A stretch of DNA of 64,000 bases, taken from NCBI RefSeq assembly GCF_000234665.1, contig NC_018306.1, positions 124,001 to 188,000 on the forward strand, in the 5' to 3' direction. The first letter of the stretch is position 1. The number at the start of each line of letters is the position of its first letter. The notes under the pieces were generated by a model that worked only from the letters and a program-made list of their open reading frames with translations, was not told where the DNA came from and did not search any database. A program made the translations under genes and the position numbers. The DNA comes from Leishmania mexicana MHOM/GT/2001/U1103 (lineage: Eukaryota > Euglenozoa > Kinetoplastea > Trypanosomatida > Trypanosomatidae). Shown piece after piece: positions 1-10,970 of this stretch.

Positions 1-62
1 CAGAGCGAGAGATGGAGAGATGGAGAGACGCGCGGCAAGCGTTGGACGACCCTTTCGGGTTG

Positions 63-95
<33 letters not shown>

Positions 96-571
96 CATCG
101 CTCGCACGTCCCTTCTCCTTTGGTTTTTCATGCTCCTTCGCTTTCGAAGAGAACGCCGATGGCGGACCGAGAGAGGGCGGCACCCGAGGGACAGTGGCGT
201 GCGTCCTCCTCGCTAGGCTTGGCAGGAGTACGTTGCTCCGTCGTCCTCGCCACACCACGCGCACCGGCATCCACCGCCGACGGTGAATCGATGCCCCTCC
301 CTGTGTATAGCGATGTATCCGCGCCAGCGCTCCTGCTGGCAAGGATGGTTTTCTGTTAGTCAGGTGTTAAAGACGCCCTCAGCACATGCGCTGACACGAG
401 AGAGGAGGAGGAGGAGGAGGAGGAGGAGAAGCCGGTGAGGAGGGGAGAGGGGCAGCCTTCGGATGCCCTTCTGCGATATCCATCCCTTCACCCCCCTCCC
501 CCTCCCCCTCTCGCAGGAGTGGGTCTCATGACGACGACGACGACCACCCGCCACTCGTTTTCCCGCTCTCT
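1..571. other. Non-coding 3' flank of the RRP41B-like gene
   Basis: No gene is supported here. The stretch holds a (GT)n tract at about 64-91 and a (GAG)n tract at 403-429. It lies downstream of the minus-strand exosome gene and should carry its 3' UTR and polyadenylation site. The two overlapping plus-strand ORFs read through the GT repeat and look like chance frames. Confidence 0.6.
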
Positions 572-1600
572 TCATGCCGCCACGTTACACTGCCGGAAGA
601 ACTCGAACAGCACCGCGGAGGCCCGCTCGGCCAGCGCCACCATCTCCGCATACGCCTGCACGGGCACCCCCGACCCGCGCATCTCCGCGCTGCCGCTCCC
701 GACAGAACGCACCAGCTGCGCCAGCAAGCCTCCGCCGCACGCCGGGTTCGAGAAAGCGAAGACGCCGTTGCTCACGCAGCGATACTTGTCTTGCACCTGC
801 TGCGCTGCGTTGCGGCCTCGTAGTGGCATGGACGCGGCCGAGGACGTCGCGATGGAGGTGGCGCCGGTGGCGACCGCCTTCTCGGCTGCAGACGGGGCCG
901 GGGCGGCGTAGCCCACCCCGAGTGATTCCTCGGCGCTAGTTGGGTCCAGCAAGTACTCGTAGACACTGCCGGCTGATGAGGAGCCGTCGACGGAGGAGTG
1001 GCGATCTTGGGCAGGGCCACTGGTCGAGTCTGCTTCACCGTCGTGCGTCACAACCGCAACGCACACCGCCGCCATCGTCGTGCGACACGGCAGGCCGGCA
1101 TCCAGGAGCGCGGACATGACAGCGTTCAGCGCCACGGCAGGCAGGCTGCCGTCGTCCCGGATCACAACGACGTCCACCACGAGCACGCATCGCGGGAAGC
1201 GCTCGCGAACGAAGACAGCGTTGAGGGTGGACTCCAGCAACGACCCCAGCGCCAGCGCGTCTGTGCGAGTGAGCAGCTCCAGCTTCCTCTCCTCGTACAG
1301 CGCCTTCTCCGCGCCACCTGCGGCGGGGGCGAGCACGCCAGCGTGCTGGATGCGCACCTGCACGATGCACGTGTCGTACTCATCATTCTTGGCTATTGTT
1401 GGCCCGTGAATCGACACCATCACCGCCGTCTGACCTTGCGCGTACCAGCTGCTGCCGTCGAACGCGGTCATGTCCGAAAGCCTCATCTCCTTACCGCGCA
1501 GCTCAAGCGCGGTGCGCCCATCGCGGCGCGCGTACACGACAGCCATGGGCGCCGCGGACGAAGAAGGGGAGGAAGACACGGCGGCCGCAGGCGGCGGCAT
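572..1600 (-). CDS. RRP41B: RNase PH-fold exosome subunit (RRP41B/RRP46-like)
   Basis: 342 aa. A non-catalytic type subunit of the hexameric RNase PH ring of the RNA exosome, acting in rRNA maturation and RNA decay. The RNase PH opening is clear at residues 23-67 (YARRDGRTALELRG, then DGSSWYAQGQTAVMVSIHGP). The core strand and helix with DDGSLPAVALNAVMSALLDA follow at about 149-168. Residues 190-270 are a low-complexity Ser/Ala insertion; the fold resumes with KYRCVSNGVFAFSN and a C-terminal helix (AYAEMVALAERASAVLFEFF). It is longer than the roughly 240 aa usual for the family. I chose the ATG at 1600, the first Met before the domain; the open frame upstream to 2173 runs through GT/CA repeats. 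Met19, directly before the domain, is an alternative start. Membership of the exosome PH group is firm; RRP41B rather than RRP46 or an EAP subunit is less certain. Confidence 0.85.
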   Translation of the reverse strand: MPPPAAAVSSSPSSSAAPMAVVYARRDGRTALELRGKEMRLSDMTAFDGSSWYAQGQTAVMVSIHGPTIAKNDEYDTCIVQVRIQHAGVLAPAAGGAEKALYEERKLELLTRTDALALGSLLESTLNAVFVRERFPRCVLVVDVVVIRDDGSLPAVALNAVMSALLDAGLPCRTTMAAVCVAVVTHDGEADSTSGPAQDRHSSVDGSSSAGSVYEYLLDPTSAEESLGVGYAAPAPSAAEKAVATGATSIATSSAASMPLRGRNAAQQVQDKYRCVSNGVFAFSNPACGGGLLAQLVRSVGSGSAEMRGSGVPVQAYAEMVALAERASAVLFEFFRQCNVAA

Positions 1601-2239
1601 CGGGGGCGTCGTCGATTCGAGCAGCTTTTTAATCACCGTTCCGTGAGCGCGTCGAGTGCTCTTCGTGCCCCAACTCGTAAAAAGTCTATCGCGCTCACGA
1701 AACAAAATCGTCAGAAGAGGTGCAGGCGCGTGTGCGTGCGTGCGTGTGTGTGTGTGTGTGTGCGTGTGTGTACGGCACGTCGAAATTCCGTTGCACGATG
1801 GGTTCAGGAAAATAAACAGCGTGAGAGAGGTGTTTGGAAGAGCGGCAGGATAAGCAGACGGCCTTCTCGTGTCCAGCGTGAAGGTTGCATGCATGTGAAA
1901 CAGAAAGCACCGGCCATCGCCGCCGCCTCTCCCCTCCCTCCTCCTCCCCCCCCCCCGGCATGTGCGTGTGTGTCCGCTGCCGGTAAGTGCCACACATGTG
2001 AATGCTGGCTGGAGGGGCCGGCGCCGTGGATGTGTAGGTGAGCAGTTAGATGGGTGTGGGTGAATGGGTGTGTGCGCGCCCGTCCTGTCCGGTTCGCCTC
2101 TGCCGCACAGGCAACACGCAACAGCAGCGTCGCGTGCGTGCCAAAGGCAGCGCCATAGACACATACAAGACAATGCGGCGCCCGGTGGTCGGTCATGAGC
2201 GGACAGTTACCGTCTTTCCATCCGTCGCGCCGCGCATGA
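1601..2239. other. Intergenic, simple-repeat rich
   Basis: This separates the exosome gene from the fucosyltransferase remnant. It contains a (GT)n tract near 1744-1770, a C-run near 1947-1957 and a GT-rich patch near 2040-2075. No conserved reading frame was seen. Confidence 0.5.
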
Positions 2240-5200
2240 AGGGGGAGGGGGGCTAGTGATGGGTAGGCGCCTCTTGCAGTCCGTGCCTGTGCGTCCTCCT
2301 CCCCCAGTGCCGCCGCGCAGGTGGAGCAGACCGGGTGCAGCATGTACAACTTGCCGAGGAAGGTGTCACCGTACCCCTCCATGCGCTCCGCACGCCACCA
2401 GTCGAAATAGCCGGCTTCTCTCGACGAGCGTCGGATCCGAGTCGAGGGAGCGCAGGTACGCCGCAAGCTGCGCGAAGCCGTTCATCGGCGGCGTCGGCGG
2501 GACGCTGCGGCGGTAGAAGTGCCGTGAGTACATGTCCCCCGGTGCTTCGTAGTCCTGCTGCGTCGGTGTCCTGCCCGGTGCCTCCGGAAATCTCTGCACT
2601 GCCAGCGGCAGATGCTCCGTCGCCGCGGCGCTGCTGCGCTGGCAAGCGGTGCGGCACACATCCGCGCTGAACCCCCACGCGGTGTTGGCGGTCAACACCC
2701 AGTCCTGGTCATCGCGGTAGCACACGCGGCGCAGCGGTGTTTGGTTCGCATTCGCCCGCGCGGGAGAACGACGATGACGAGCATCGTTAGCGTCGAGACG
2801 CGGTGGGGGCGATGAGGTCGGGGTCGTGCGGAGGGCCGCCGTCGTTGGTGAGAATCTGGCCGACATCACCGCAGCCGCCACCGCCGCCTCCCGCACGTCC
2901 GTGTGCACACGTCGCAAGCACTCCCGCTGGCCGTAACCTACGCGGTAGGTGTCTGTAGACGGTGTCTGAGGTGCGGCACGCCGGGGGGGGGAGGGCATCA
3001 CTGCCGCTCTTGTCGGCAGCCACGATCGTCTCCTCGTCGGGTAGGAAGAGGTGCGCTGGCGCCGACGCAGGCGGCCACACCCCGGTCGGGGACGTGAACG
3101 GCTGCACAGCGGCGCCAGAGCCTAAACTGCAGTTGCCCAAGTGACCGGCACCGTGCGGCACGGCCCGCGGCAACTCGTTGTTGTCGGCCATCGGCACAGC
3201 TGGTACGGCGGCCTCTCTGGAGGGGTAGAGAAAATGGTGATGGTCCGCGACAGCATGCGACGTCTGCGCAGCAGACCTCCTCCAGAGCCATCGCCACTGT
3301 CTCGGCCATCCGAACGGCGCCGTCGCTGCGCTTGGCGGTCATGCCTGTCGTCTCGTCCGCACAATGCGCGGACGCCGAGCGCGCCCGCAGCACCGCCGCA
3401 TGCGTGCGCAAGATGTGCCTCGACGCCGCCTCGTCCTCCTCGAGCAGGTCCAGCACGCGGCGCTCCTCCGTCCGCCACGCTGTCTCACTCAGGATGGGGA
3501 ACATCTGCAGCACCGGGATGACGGAGAGGCCGTGCGACGGCACGCTGCCGGATGTGCGCGGCACGTACTCCGCAATGTTCATCGCCCCGATGAACATCGG
3601 GGCAGCGCACCCGACAGCATGGGCATTGTACACCTTCTCCGTGACGTAGTCGTCCTCCACCGTGTTCTCAAAGGCGAGGGCGCAGCGGCACTTGCGGAAG
3701 ACAGCGCAGCTCGTGATCACGCCCGACATGGGCCATGGGACGTGGCGCACTGCTGGTGCCGTTGCGGCCACCGACTTGCCCGTACGTCGCTTGCATGGAC
3801 GCAAGTGCGCTGTCGTGGTGCCGGCGCAAGGCGTTGACGACGCACTCGGATGGAAAGCGGAGATTCGCCCACTGCGGGATGCTGCGCGTCGGTGTTGCGT
3901 CGCCGGGCAACGGCGCGGGTGACGGTATGACGCATCGGCCGTAGTTGTGCACTGGATAATAGTGAGACAGCTCCGACAGCCACCACATGCGGCCGTGCCA
4001 GCGGTGGCTGACAACGACCGCAATCGCCGGCATCCGACCGGTGGTGCCTGAAAGCGGAAGCCGCATACCCTCCGCACTCCGTGGCGGGCCGCTGCCCCAC
4101 TCCGCCCACATCGGCAGGCGCCAGGAGACGGGCAGAGGAGGCACGTGAAGAGTCTCGCCGCGCATCGGAAGCAGAAGCGGGTCGGCGCCGTGCAGCACTT
4201 CGAAGGCAAGCTGCGCCAGCGCACCAGTGGTGATCGCGCGCCTTGCGGCCCCATGCTGAGGAGGCGGTGCCCACGGCAGCGCCACAGGCGCGTCCGGCGC
4301 AGTTACGGACACGGAGGCATCCGCCGGCTCTCCCTGCAGCCGCACCAGCAGAAGCCACTGACGCCGCAGCTGGTTCAGGTGGACGACGAGCTGGAAGTCG
4401 CGCATGTAGTAGTGCGTCACGGTCCATGTGGCAAACTCGGTCCGCGGCTTCACAGCCCCGCCGCGCGGCGGCGACGACTGGCGACGGCCAAGAGCCTCGA
4501 AAGCCGATCTGGGCGCCGCACCTTGTTCCGTAGGTAGACGGCATCGTACTGGAGCCAGCAAGACGGCCTCAGTGCGTAGCTGGCAAAGCTCTGCAGCGAC
4601 TCCCCGTATATCGCAGCGGTGTGCAGCGGCAGCAGCCGCACGACGGACGCATCGCCGCTGTCACTGCCCGCGTGTAGCCGCGGAGAAGTCCCGGCGTTGT
4701 TCGAGAAGAACAGCAGCGCGCCGCCCCCCCCCCTGGCCTGGAACAGTCAAACACCCACAGACAGCAGCAGCGCGCGATGTGTGTCGTCCGGGGACATCGT
4801 GTCCGCCGGGTTCGGGCGTGTCGGGGTCCCGTAGCTGGTTCAGCACTTTGCATGTGAACAGGTCCTCGCGTGTCACCGTGGCCGTTGCCCCAGCGGCGCC
4901 GTTGATGCGCACCGCCGATGGCACGCAGACGCCGCAGCCTGGGTCGGTGGCTACCGTGACAACGCCGAAGCGGCGCTCCAACGCTTGGGCAACGTACGGT
5001 GACACCGTGTTGGCAAGCGTGACGTCGCCGATGAGGTTCTCGCCGGCGCAGTCGCGGTCCAGCCATGGAGCCTGCGACTCCGCCATTTGGTCGAGGCCAC
5101 CGACACTGAGGACGCTCCCCAGGACCCGGAAGGTCACACCCACAACGACATCCAGCAGCAGCCCAGAGAGTACAAGAAGAGCTACCGAGGAGACGCCGAT

Positions 5201-5365
5201 GAAGGCAGCACGGTGCAGGTGCCGTGTCAAGGGCGTGGCTCGCTTCTCGTGGTGGCCGCGCCTCTGGCGGCTGCGGTGGCGACGCCCGCCACCCTCGACG
5301 GCATGCGTGTCGCACGCCTCGTGATTCTCGGCATCTCCTCTCACTGCCTGAGGCCCGTCAGACAT
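2240..5365 (-). pseudogene. Degenerate GT10 alpha-1,3-fucosyltransferase
   Basis: The remnant encoded a Golgi type II membrane glycosyltransferase that would use GDP-fucose. In its 5' frame the ATG at 5365 opens a basic head followed by one hydrophobic anchor (SSVALLVLSGLLLDVVVGV). Coding then jumps between all three minus frames. The anchor frame holds to about 4820. Another frame carries ADTMSPDDTHRALLLSVGV, a stop, then LFFSNNAGTSPRLHAG (about 4805-4530). A third stretch (4530-3750) holds VVVSHRWHGRMWWLSELSHY and VHNYGRC, the GT10 acceptor-side motif. The next (3750-3235) holds the GDP-fucose signature FENTVEDDYVTEKVYNA, then GAMNIAEYVP. C-terminal Cys-containing segments (CYRDDQDWVLTANTAWGFSADVC and GYFDWWRAERMEGYGDTF) fall in two further frames. 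At least six indels and a stop exclude one protein. G/C homopolymers at 4724-4732 and near 2983-2991 are likely slip sites. Confidence 0.8.
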
Positions 5366-6954
5366 GCGAAGCCGGCTAGCAGCTGCGCGGGCGAGAGATG
5401 CGCACCATGATTGGGGCTGATACCAGCGCGGAGGAGCGAGAGGCAACACTACGCGCCGGACCCGAGGAGAGCAGCCGAGTCCAGCCGCGCCGCGCCGCGC
5501 ACAGTGGCGATAATGAGGATGGGCACACGGAGGCGAATCGCAGACGGCGCCTCCCCAGAGAGCCCCAGGGGGCTGCTGTAGGTGCGGCAGAGGAAAACGC
5601 AATGCCCGCGCCCCGCCCCTACGCACGTCATCTCCGTATCGTCGTCGCGCTCCTCGCCATGGTGGTGGTGGTGGTGGGCTTCCTCGAGAAAGGGCGTGGT
5701 CGGTGTCTGCGCAGACACACACGCCCTTTCGCTGCCGCCACCGCTGCTAAAGCTGCGCACAGCCGCCGCATCTGGGTGTCGCTCGCCTGTGCGACGCTTC
5801 ATCGTGGCGATGCGGCCGTGCGGCTGGCGCTGAGGCCACGTGTGCCTGCAACTATGGGGCGAAGGAAAAGGCGGGAAGGGAGGGAGGGGGAGGACGCTGT
5901 TGTGGGGGTCTGTTAGGCCCTCGCTCCCTGCTCTGCCCGGCCCGTTGTTCGATCCTATGCGTCACCAGACTTACAGCATCGCTCGTGTCGACGTGGCTGT
6001 CTCGCGCTTGGCCATCCTCTCTACGCGGCAGTCGGAGGGGAGGGGGAGCGAGCGTGAGGGGAAGAGATGCCGGTGCGCGTGCGCCTCTTACTCACCTGTA
6101 TGTGAGAGGGTGGGGTAGAGGTGCAGGGCAGAGCCGAGTCTGCGACGATGGTCCGTGCTCGCTGTCCCTCTCCCCCTCCCCTGCCTCCCTCGTGAGATGG
6201 GAAGGGCGCGCCCACCCGCCGATGCAGTATCCGCGGAGGAAGGCGCGGCGTGCGAGGACGGGCACGCAGGTGGCGCTGCACGACGGGCCTGCGGACAAGC
6301 GCCCACGCGGACGCCAACACCTAGCGATGGACATCAACAGCGAAGAGGGAGAAGGGAGGAAGATCCCAGCGCACGACCATCAAGGCTTACACGCACACAC
6401 GCACGCACGCACACCGTGGCCGGTGTACTGCGAGGGTGTACGATGCATAGACCACGCGCCCGGCACACCGCGTCGGATATCTATGCAGATATATATATAT
6501 ATATATATTTCCCTTCCACGCGACTGAGAGGAGAGGTGAACACAACGGCAAAACCTGCGCACCCATGGTGTGCAGCCTTGATGATGTCCCTCACCCGCCA
6601 TGGAAGAGTGGGTGGTGGTGGTGATTCGGTGGTCCACGGGCGATGTAGCGAGCCCGTTGATCTAAAGCACGGAGAGGGGAGGGGGGCGGACGCTCTGTAG
6701 AGGGTGCGAGCGAGCAACGAGGTGGGCGGGCTCGCCACACGCCGCAAGAGCGAGAGCGACATGCGGAGACGCGCCAGAAGGGCCCGGTGCACCAGAGGGA
6801 GGAGGCGCAGGAAGCATCCCACAAGCCTGCCCGCGTGCGCAGACGCATGGACACACCCCCTCCCCTCCCCCACAGACACACAGACACCCCTTGCACCTTC
6901 TGCTCGTCGCCTCCCTGGGCATTCGTGCACGCCGCCCCCCTCCCCCAACCCCCT
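5366..6954. other. Intergenic, no gene seen
   Basis: 1.6 kb between the fucosyltransferase remnant and the UAA transporter. It contains a 16-bp perfect palindrome at 5703-5718, (TGG)n at 5659-5676 and a (TA)n tract at 6489-6508. It should hold the 3' UTR of the transporter. ORFs on both strands are repeat-driven. Confidence 0.5.
6489..6508. repeat. (TA)n microsatellite
   Basis: A perfect alternating A/T tract in GC-rich sequence, one of a recurring set of intergenic TA tracts in this window. Confidence 0.9.
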
Positions 6955-9777
6955 TTACACGCCGCATCGTCGACGCCGCTGCACCTCGTACCAGACAACA
7001 CCACCCATCACCCCCACCATGCCGACCCCGTGTAGCAGGGTGAAGCGGCGACCATACAGGGCAAAGCTCAGCAAAATCGTCAGCGCCTTGCGCACGCTTG
7101 TCACGATGACGGCCATCACCCCGGTGAACTCGGCAACAATGCGCAGCAGGCACAGCGTGCCCATCAAACTCGTCACGGACGTCAACGCGATGAGGAGAAA
7201 TAGGGAGAGGGAAAACGGTTCCGTCGACGGCGACGGCGGCGGTGGTGCGGACGGTGCCTCCCATGGCGGCCCCGGGGAAAGCAATGCGAGCCGCTGCCAC
7301 TGCGGTCGGCGAGCCATCGATGCGGCGCACTCTACGGGCAGAGTGGCATTACCAGTGCGCCGTGATGCGGCCAAGAGACGCTCGCATGCTGCCAGCTGGC
7401 GAGCCTCCGCAGCGGTCAGAGCGCTGACAACGCCGCCTTCCCCCTCGACCACGGTGGACATCGCATTGGAGCCCATAAAGTCCCATAGTAACAACAGACA
7501 ACGGTTGCACAGCCACGAGGCGCTGAGGCCACCGGCGTAGAGGAACGTGGCGATGCCGTTCACCATGAAGAGCAACTCCTGCGGCGAAGCCGGTATCCGT
7601 GCCGGCGGCTCTGTCGCCGAAGCTGCGGGCACCGTGTCCTGCGTCGATGACGCCGACACCGAGGCTTGTGGGCGAGACGATAACGTCGGCGGGAAAGGCG
7701 AGAAAGAATGTTGTCGATGGGGTGTGTCGTGCGGCAGCGGCACCGCCCCACGTTGCACGTCCGCCAGCGGGCGCACCGTCTCCCCTGCTGCGCGCTCGTG
7801 CCTGTGTGCTCCTCGATTAGACCTCCGTGACGGCCCTGCCGTTGCGTTAAAGCAGTGAGCCTCCTCCAGCACGTAAATGATGCAGTCGAGGGCGTTCGAC
7901 GTCAGAACACCTGCCACGCCGATCAGTGTCACTATCCAAAGACCCGAAAGCCGGGGAACCTCTGCGGTGACCGACTGCAGCAGGGAAGGGGGCGAAGAAG
8001 CGAAGGAAGACGACAGCGGCAGTGACACGCCCGCCTGAGTCAGCCCAGTGACGATGCCCCGGCTGTCCCTGACGTTGGCAGCCGCAGCCGCATCGACAGT
8101 GACACTATATCCGCCTCTGAGAGAGGCGGACGCCTGCCATCGCGGCCCCTCAGCGAGAGCCGGCCGCTCTGCCGCCACCTCCGCCGACGCCGCCTTCGCC
8201 AGCGCGGCTAGGCGTTCCCTGGAGCCGCTGGTATCTGCGCCGGCTTCCAAATCTACTTGAAAGGCGTAGGTGAAGGCGATCAGCCCAGCGACGATGATGA
8301 CGCACGCCATGATCTCCGTGTCTCGCAGGAGGCCTCGCAGCTGCCGCGCAAGCCACGCGCCCGCGGCGCGTAATATCTCGAATGGAGAGAGGCCACCATC
8401 ACTGCCGCCGCTGTGCGACATGGGCTGGCGCACGCCTGTGGCGGCCGGGACGTGGCCCCGTTTATCGATGGGCGACTTGGCCCATAGGAAAGCGCAACGC
8501 TGCGCGAGAGAGGAGGCGCACGCCCATCCCCTCGCGGCGCTCCATCGCGACACGTCATCAATGCCACGACGGCAGCAGAAGCGTGGCCACCACCACCACG
8601 AGCGCCGTTGGCTCTCCTCAGGCGCGTGCGCAGATGTGAACGTCCGCCCCGCTGGGGGCGACACATCGACGGCGACAGTCGAAAAATCAGTCGATGGCGG
8701 CGAAGAAGAGCAGCCGGGAATACGTCGTTGCGACTCATCACGCAGGTGACGCTCGCCAGTGTCGGGGGCCTTGTCGTCCGCAAACAGCTCAGAGCCGCCG
8801 CCCTCACTGGATGCGCTGTCCGCGTCGTCGTCAGAGTCTCTCTCGTTTTCCGAGCCTGGGGCAGCTGCCTTGTGGCTGTCGCGCAGCCACCAGCGGTGCA
8901 CCACGACCATGCAGAGCAGCTTGCTCGACTTGAAGATTACCTGCAGGGAGTAGCTGAGGAAGAAGGACGTGCGGTTCGTGAGGTATAGGCTACACGCCAA
9001 GAGCACAGCGATGCGCACGTACCAGTGAGTAGCAACGGTGGACGGATGGAACACGCGGCGGATCACCGAGCGCCATGAGGCACCGCTCACAGATGGGGAG
9101 TGGTGCGCCGCACCCGGAGTGAGCGCAGACCCCTTGCCACGGTCTACAGCATCCGCCGTCACAGCTACCGCGACGGGTGCGGCGTCCACCACGCTTGTGG
9201 GCGCACCTCGGCCGTCGCCGCGCGGGCGTGAGCGCTGCTGCCCCTGAGGTCGGTGCTCAGCATCGCAGACGGCACCTGGTGAATGATCCACTGCATGGCC
9301 AAGGCCCCACTCCTGCTTGTTGCTGCTGCCACATATCCCACGAACCGGATTCGAGAGTGGCTCATGCGGTGTCGTCACCGCCGTTCCCGCCCCCACTGCC
9401 GTCGCCACCGACCGGCCATGCGGGCCCTGGTGCTCCGACGCGGCTCGCCCAGGCGGCTGGTGGTACCAGCCCCACACGAGGAGGAGCCCCACGAGCACTG
9501 TCGTGCAGAATGTTTCCCCGCACGAGAGGAGTAGCAAGTTCGTGAAGCCGGGCAGATGAAAGATCTTCTCTTGCAGGGCGGAGGTGAGGACATGGAAGAC
9601 AAGCACACCAGCGGCAAGCCCGCACAGCCGCTGCGTCGTCGGCTGTCTTGGTGGTGGTGGTGGTAGTGGCGGCAGCCACGAAGATGATGAGGGCTGCTGC
9701 CCGTCCGGGTGCTGTGGCGGCATCGTCTTATGCGAGATGGCGCTTGCTGAAGGGGAAAGACAGCGCTGACGGTCCAT
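6955..9777 (-). CDS. UAA-family (SLC35B-like) nucleotide-sugar/PAPS transporter
   Basis: 940 aa. A multispanning ER/Golgi antiporter that imports an activated sugar or sulfate donor. Two helices lie at about 51-104 with KIFHLPGFTNLLLLSCGETF between and within them. A third hydrophobic block at 252-297 carries the family-type QVIFKSSKLLCMVVVHRWW. Further helices include ACVIIVAGLIAFTYAF, LWIVTLIGVAGVLTSNALD and LLFMVNGIATFLYAGGLS. The last 75 residues hold the UAA C-terminal signature RIVAEFTGVMAVIVTSVRKA then LHGVGMVGVMGGVVWYE. Usual length is 330-450 aa; the excess is hydrophilic low-complexity loops, notably about 105-248 and about 300-480. The UAA fold is secure; the substrate cannot be read, and UDP-sugars or PAPS are both possible. 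Starts at 9777 (Met1) or Met19 are both usable; a polypyrimidine tract and AG lie about 236 nt upstream. Confidence 0.8.
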   Translation of the reverse strand: MDRQRCLSPSASAISHKTMPPQHPDGQQPSSSSWLPPLPPPPPRQPTTQRLCGLAAGVLVFHVLTSALQEKIFHLPGFTNLLLLSCGETFCTTVLVGLLLVWGWYHQPPGRAASEHQGPHGRSVATAVGAGTAVTTPHEPLSNPVRGICGSSNKQEWGLGHAVDHSPGAVCDAEHRPQGQQRSRPRGDGRGAPTSVVDAAPVAVAVTADAVDRGKGSALTPGAAHHSPSVSGASWRSVIRRVFHPSTVATHWYVRIAVLLACSLYLTNRTSFFLSYSLQVIFKSSKLLCMVVVHRWWLRDSHKAAAPGSENERDSDDDADSASSEGGGSELFADDKAPDTGERHLRDESQRRIPGCSSSPPSTDFSTVAVDVSPPAGRTFTSAHAPEESQRRSWWWWPRFCCRRGIDDVSRWSAARGWACASSLAQRCAFLWAKSPIDKRGHVPAATGVRQPMSHSGGSDGGLSPFEILRAAGAWLARQLRGLLRDTEIMACVIIVAGLIAFTYAFQVDLEAGADTSGSRERLAALAKAASAEVAAERPALAEGPRWQASASLRGGYSVTVDAAAAANVRDSRGIVTGLTQAGVSLPLSSSFASSPPSLLQSVTAEVPRLSGLWIVTLIGVAGVLTSNALDCIIYVLEEAHCFNATAGPSRRSNRGAHRHERAAGETVRPLADVQRGAVPLPHDTPHRQHSFSPFPPTLSSRPQASVSASSTQDTVPAASATEPPARIPASPQELLFMVNGIATFLYAGGLSASWLCNRCLLLLWDFMGSNAMSTVVEGEGGVVSALTAAEARQLAACERLLAASRRTGNATLPVECAASMARRPQWQRLALLSPGPPWEAPSAPPPPSPSTEPFSLSLFLLIALTSVTSLMGTLCLLRIVAEFTGVMAVIVTSVRKALTILLSFALYGRRFTLLHGVGMVGVMGGVVWYEVQRRRRCGV

Positions 9778-10970
9778 CAGTCTGCGCGTGTTTGACGTGT
9801 CCGTCCGTGAACAGGCAGCGCAGGCACCTTGCGGCGCTTCCCAGGGTGCCGTGATGAGCTGCGCACAGGCCCGGTTTTGTTCTCCCCTGCGGTTTCAACT
9901 TGCTGGCTCGGTGGAAGTCATATGCATAGTGCGTGGATGCGCTAGCAGTCGGCCTCTCATCTTCTCCGCAACTCGTGCACAGGGAAGCGCCATCACGCGA
10001 GCACTCGTGCACACTCGACCAGGCGTGCGAGAGAGCGAGAGAGAGAGAGAGAGAGCGAGTACACACAAAAACAGCGGGTGGGAGGGGAGAGGTCGGAGAG
10101 TAAAGGCGTGGTGCACATGCCACGCGCGCACTAGCGCATGCGCTCCTACGAGCGAGCCTCCCCCTCTGCTCGCGTCCCAGAACAGGCGGGGGCAGGGGAT
10201 GGGGGGGGCGTGTCCGCCCCTCCGCAGGCAGTGTAGGCGGCACGTATTCGCCGCCTTCCCTCGAGTGGTCGACTACCGTTCGATTGCCGCCTACGAGACG
10301 CCAACCAAAGAGTCGAGGCGGGAGCACTCATGCACGGCGAGAGCGAGCGAGAGTTTGTCTCGGCAGGCCCGGCAGCGATTCACGTGCACCTCACCCCACC
10401 CTTCAGCCCAGCGCGGAAGGGCAGCGAGGACGATAGGGCAGGAGGCGTGGCGGCATCGCACTCAATTTCTTCTTGTGGAGGGGAGGGCGGTGTCCTCGTG
10501 GCGCGCTTCGGTGTATCCTACCTCGGCACAAGAGGCGGTAAGGGTAAGGGTATGGGGGAGGGGGAGAGAGACAGACGCGCACATGTGTGTGCCGTTGCTC
10601 CCCCCTCCCTCCCGTGGGCAATCACGGCGTGGGCGATGCGGAAGCAGGAGGCCGCGGATGGCGGTGGCTGCGTGCGCCGTGCGCCATCCCCCCCCCTCCC
10701 CACGCACCCCTCCCTCTCCCTCTCTCCCTCTCTTAGCAACGTCTCTCGCCAGCAAACACCCCATCTCGCGCTTGATGCCACCCCGCCTCACGGTCCTCCG
10801 TGTGAGCCTACAACAGCGGCAGCAGCTTCCAAGAGGGAAGGGGCCTGGGACTCCCCCCTCCCCCTCTCCCCGGCTCTGCCAGCGCTGCCGCTGCGGCCTT
10901 TCCCTCCCCTTCCGAGGCACACACACACAGGCGCGCACACGTCAACGCCGCACTGGGAGCACCGCCTCTA
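9778..10970. other. Intergenic with candidate splice acceptor
   Basis: 1.2 kb between the UAA transporter and the 1055-aa gene. It has a (GA)n tract at 10026-10056 and G/C homopolymers. Two telomere-like TAAGGG units at about 10535-10547 are too few to be meaningful. A 438-aa plus-strand ORF across this region is low-complexity Pro/Arg/Ser and extends antisense into the next gene, so I do not call it. Confidence 0.5.
10014..10056 (-). promoter_or_regulatory. Candidate trans-splice acceptor of the UAA transporter
   Basis: On the minus strand an almost pure CT tract (10056-10022) is followed by the first AG at 10015-10014. This predicts a spliced-leader site and a 5' UTR of about 236 nt. It is inferred from pattern only. 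Confidence 0.4.

Noticed and set aside
998..2041. 347-aa plus-strand ORF
   Set aside because: Antisense shadow of the RNase PH-fold exosome gene, rich in Arg/His from GC-rich complement.
1601..2173. N-terminal extension of the exosome gene frame
   Set aside because: Reads through GT/CA repeats with poly-Thr-His; no family similarity before the Met at 1600.
5703..5718. 16-bp perfect palindrome
   Set aside because: Short, partly GT/CA-like, with no second copy noticed; not strong enough to call a site.
10535..10547. TAAGGGTAAGGG, telomere-like
   Set aside because: Only two units inside a G-rich run; no array and not at a sequence end.
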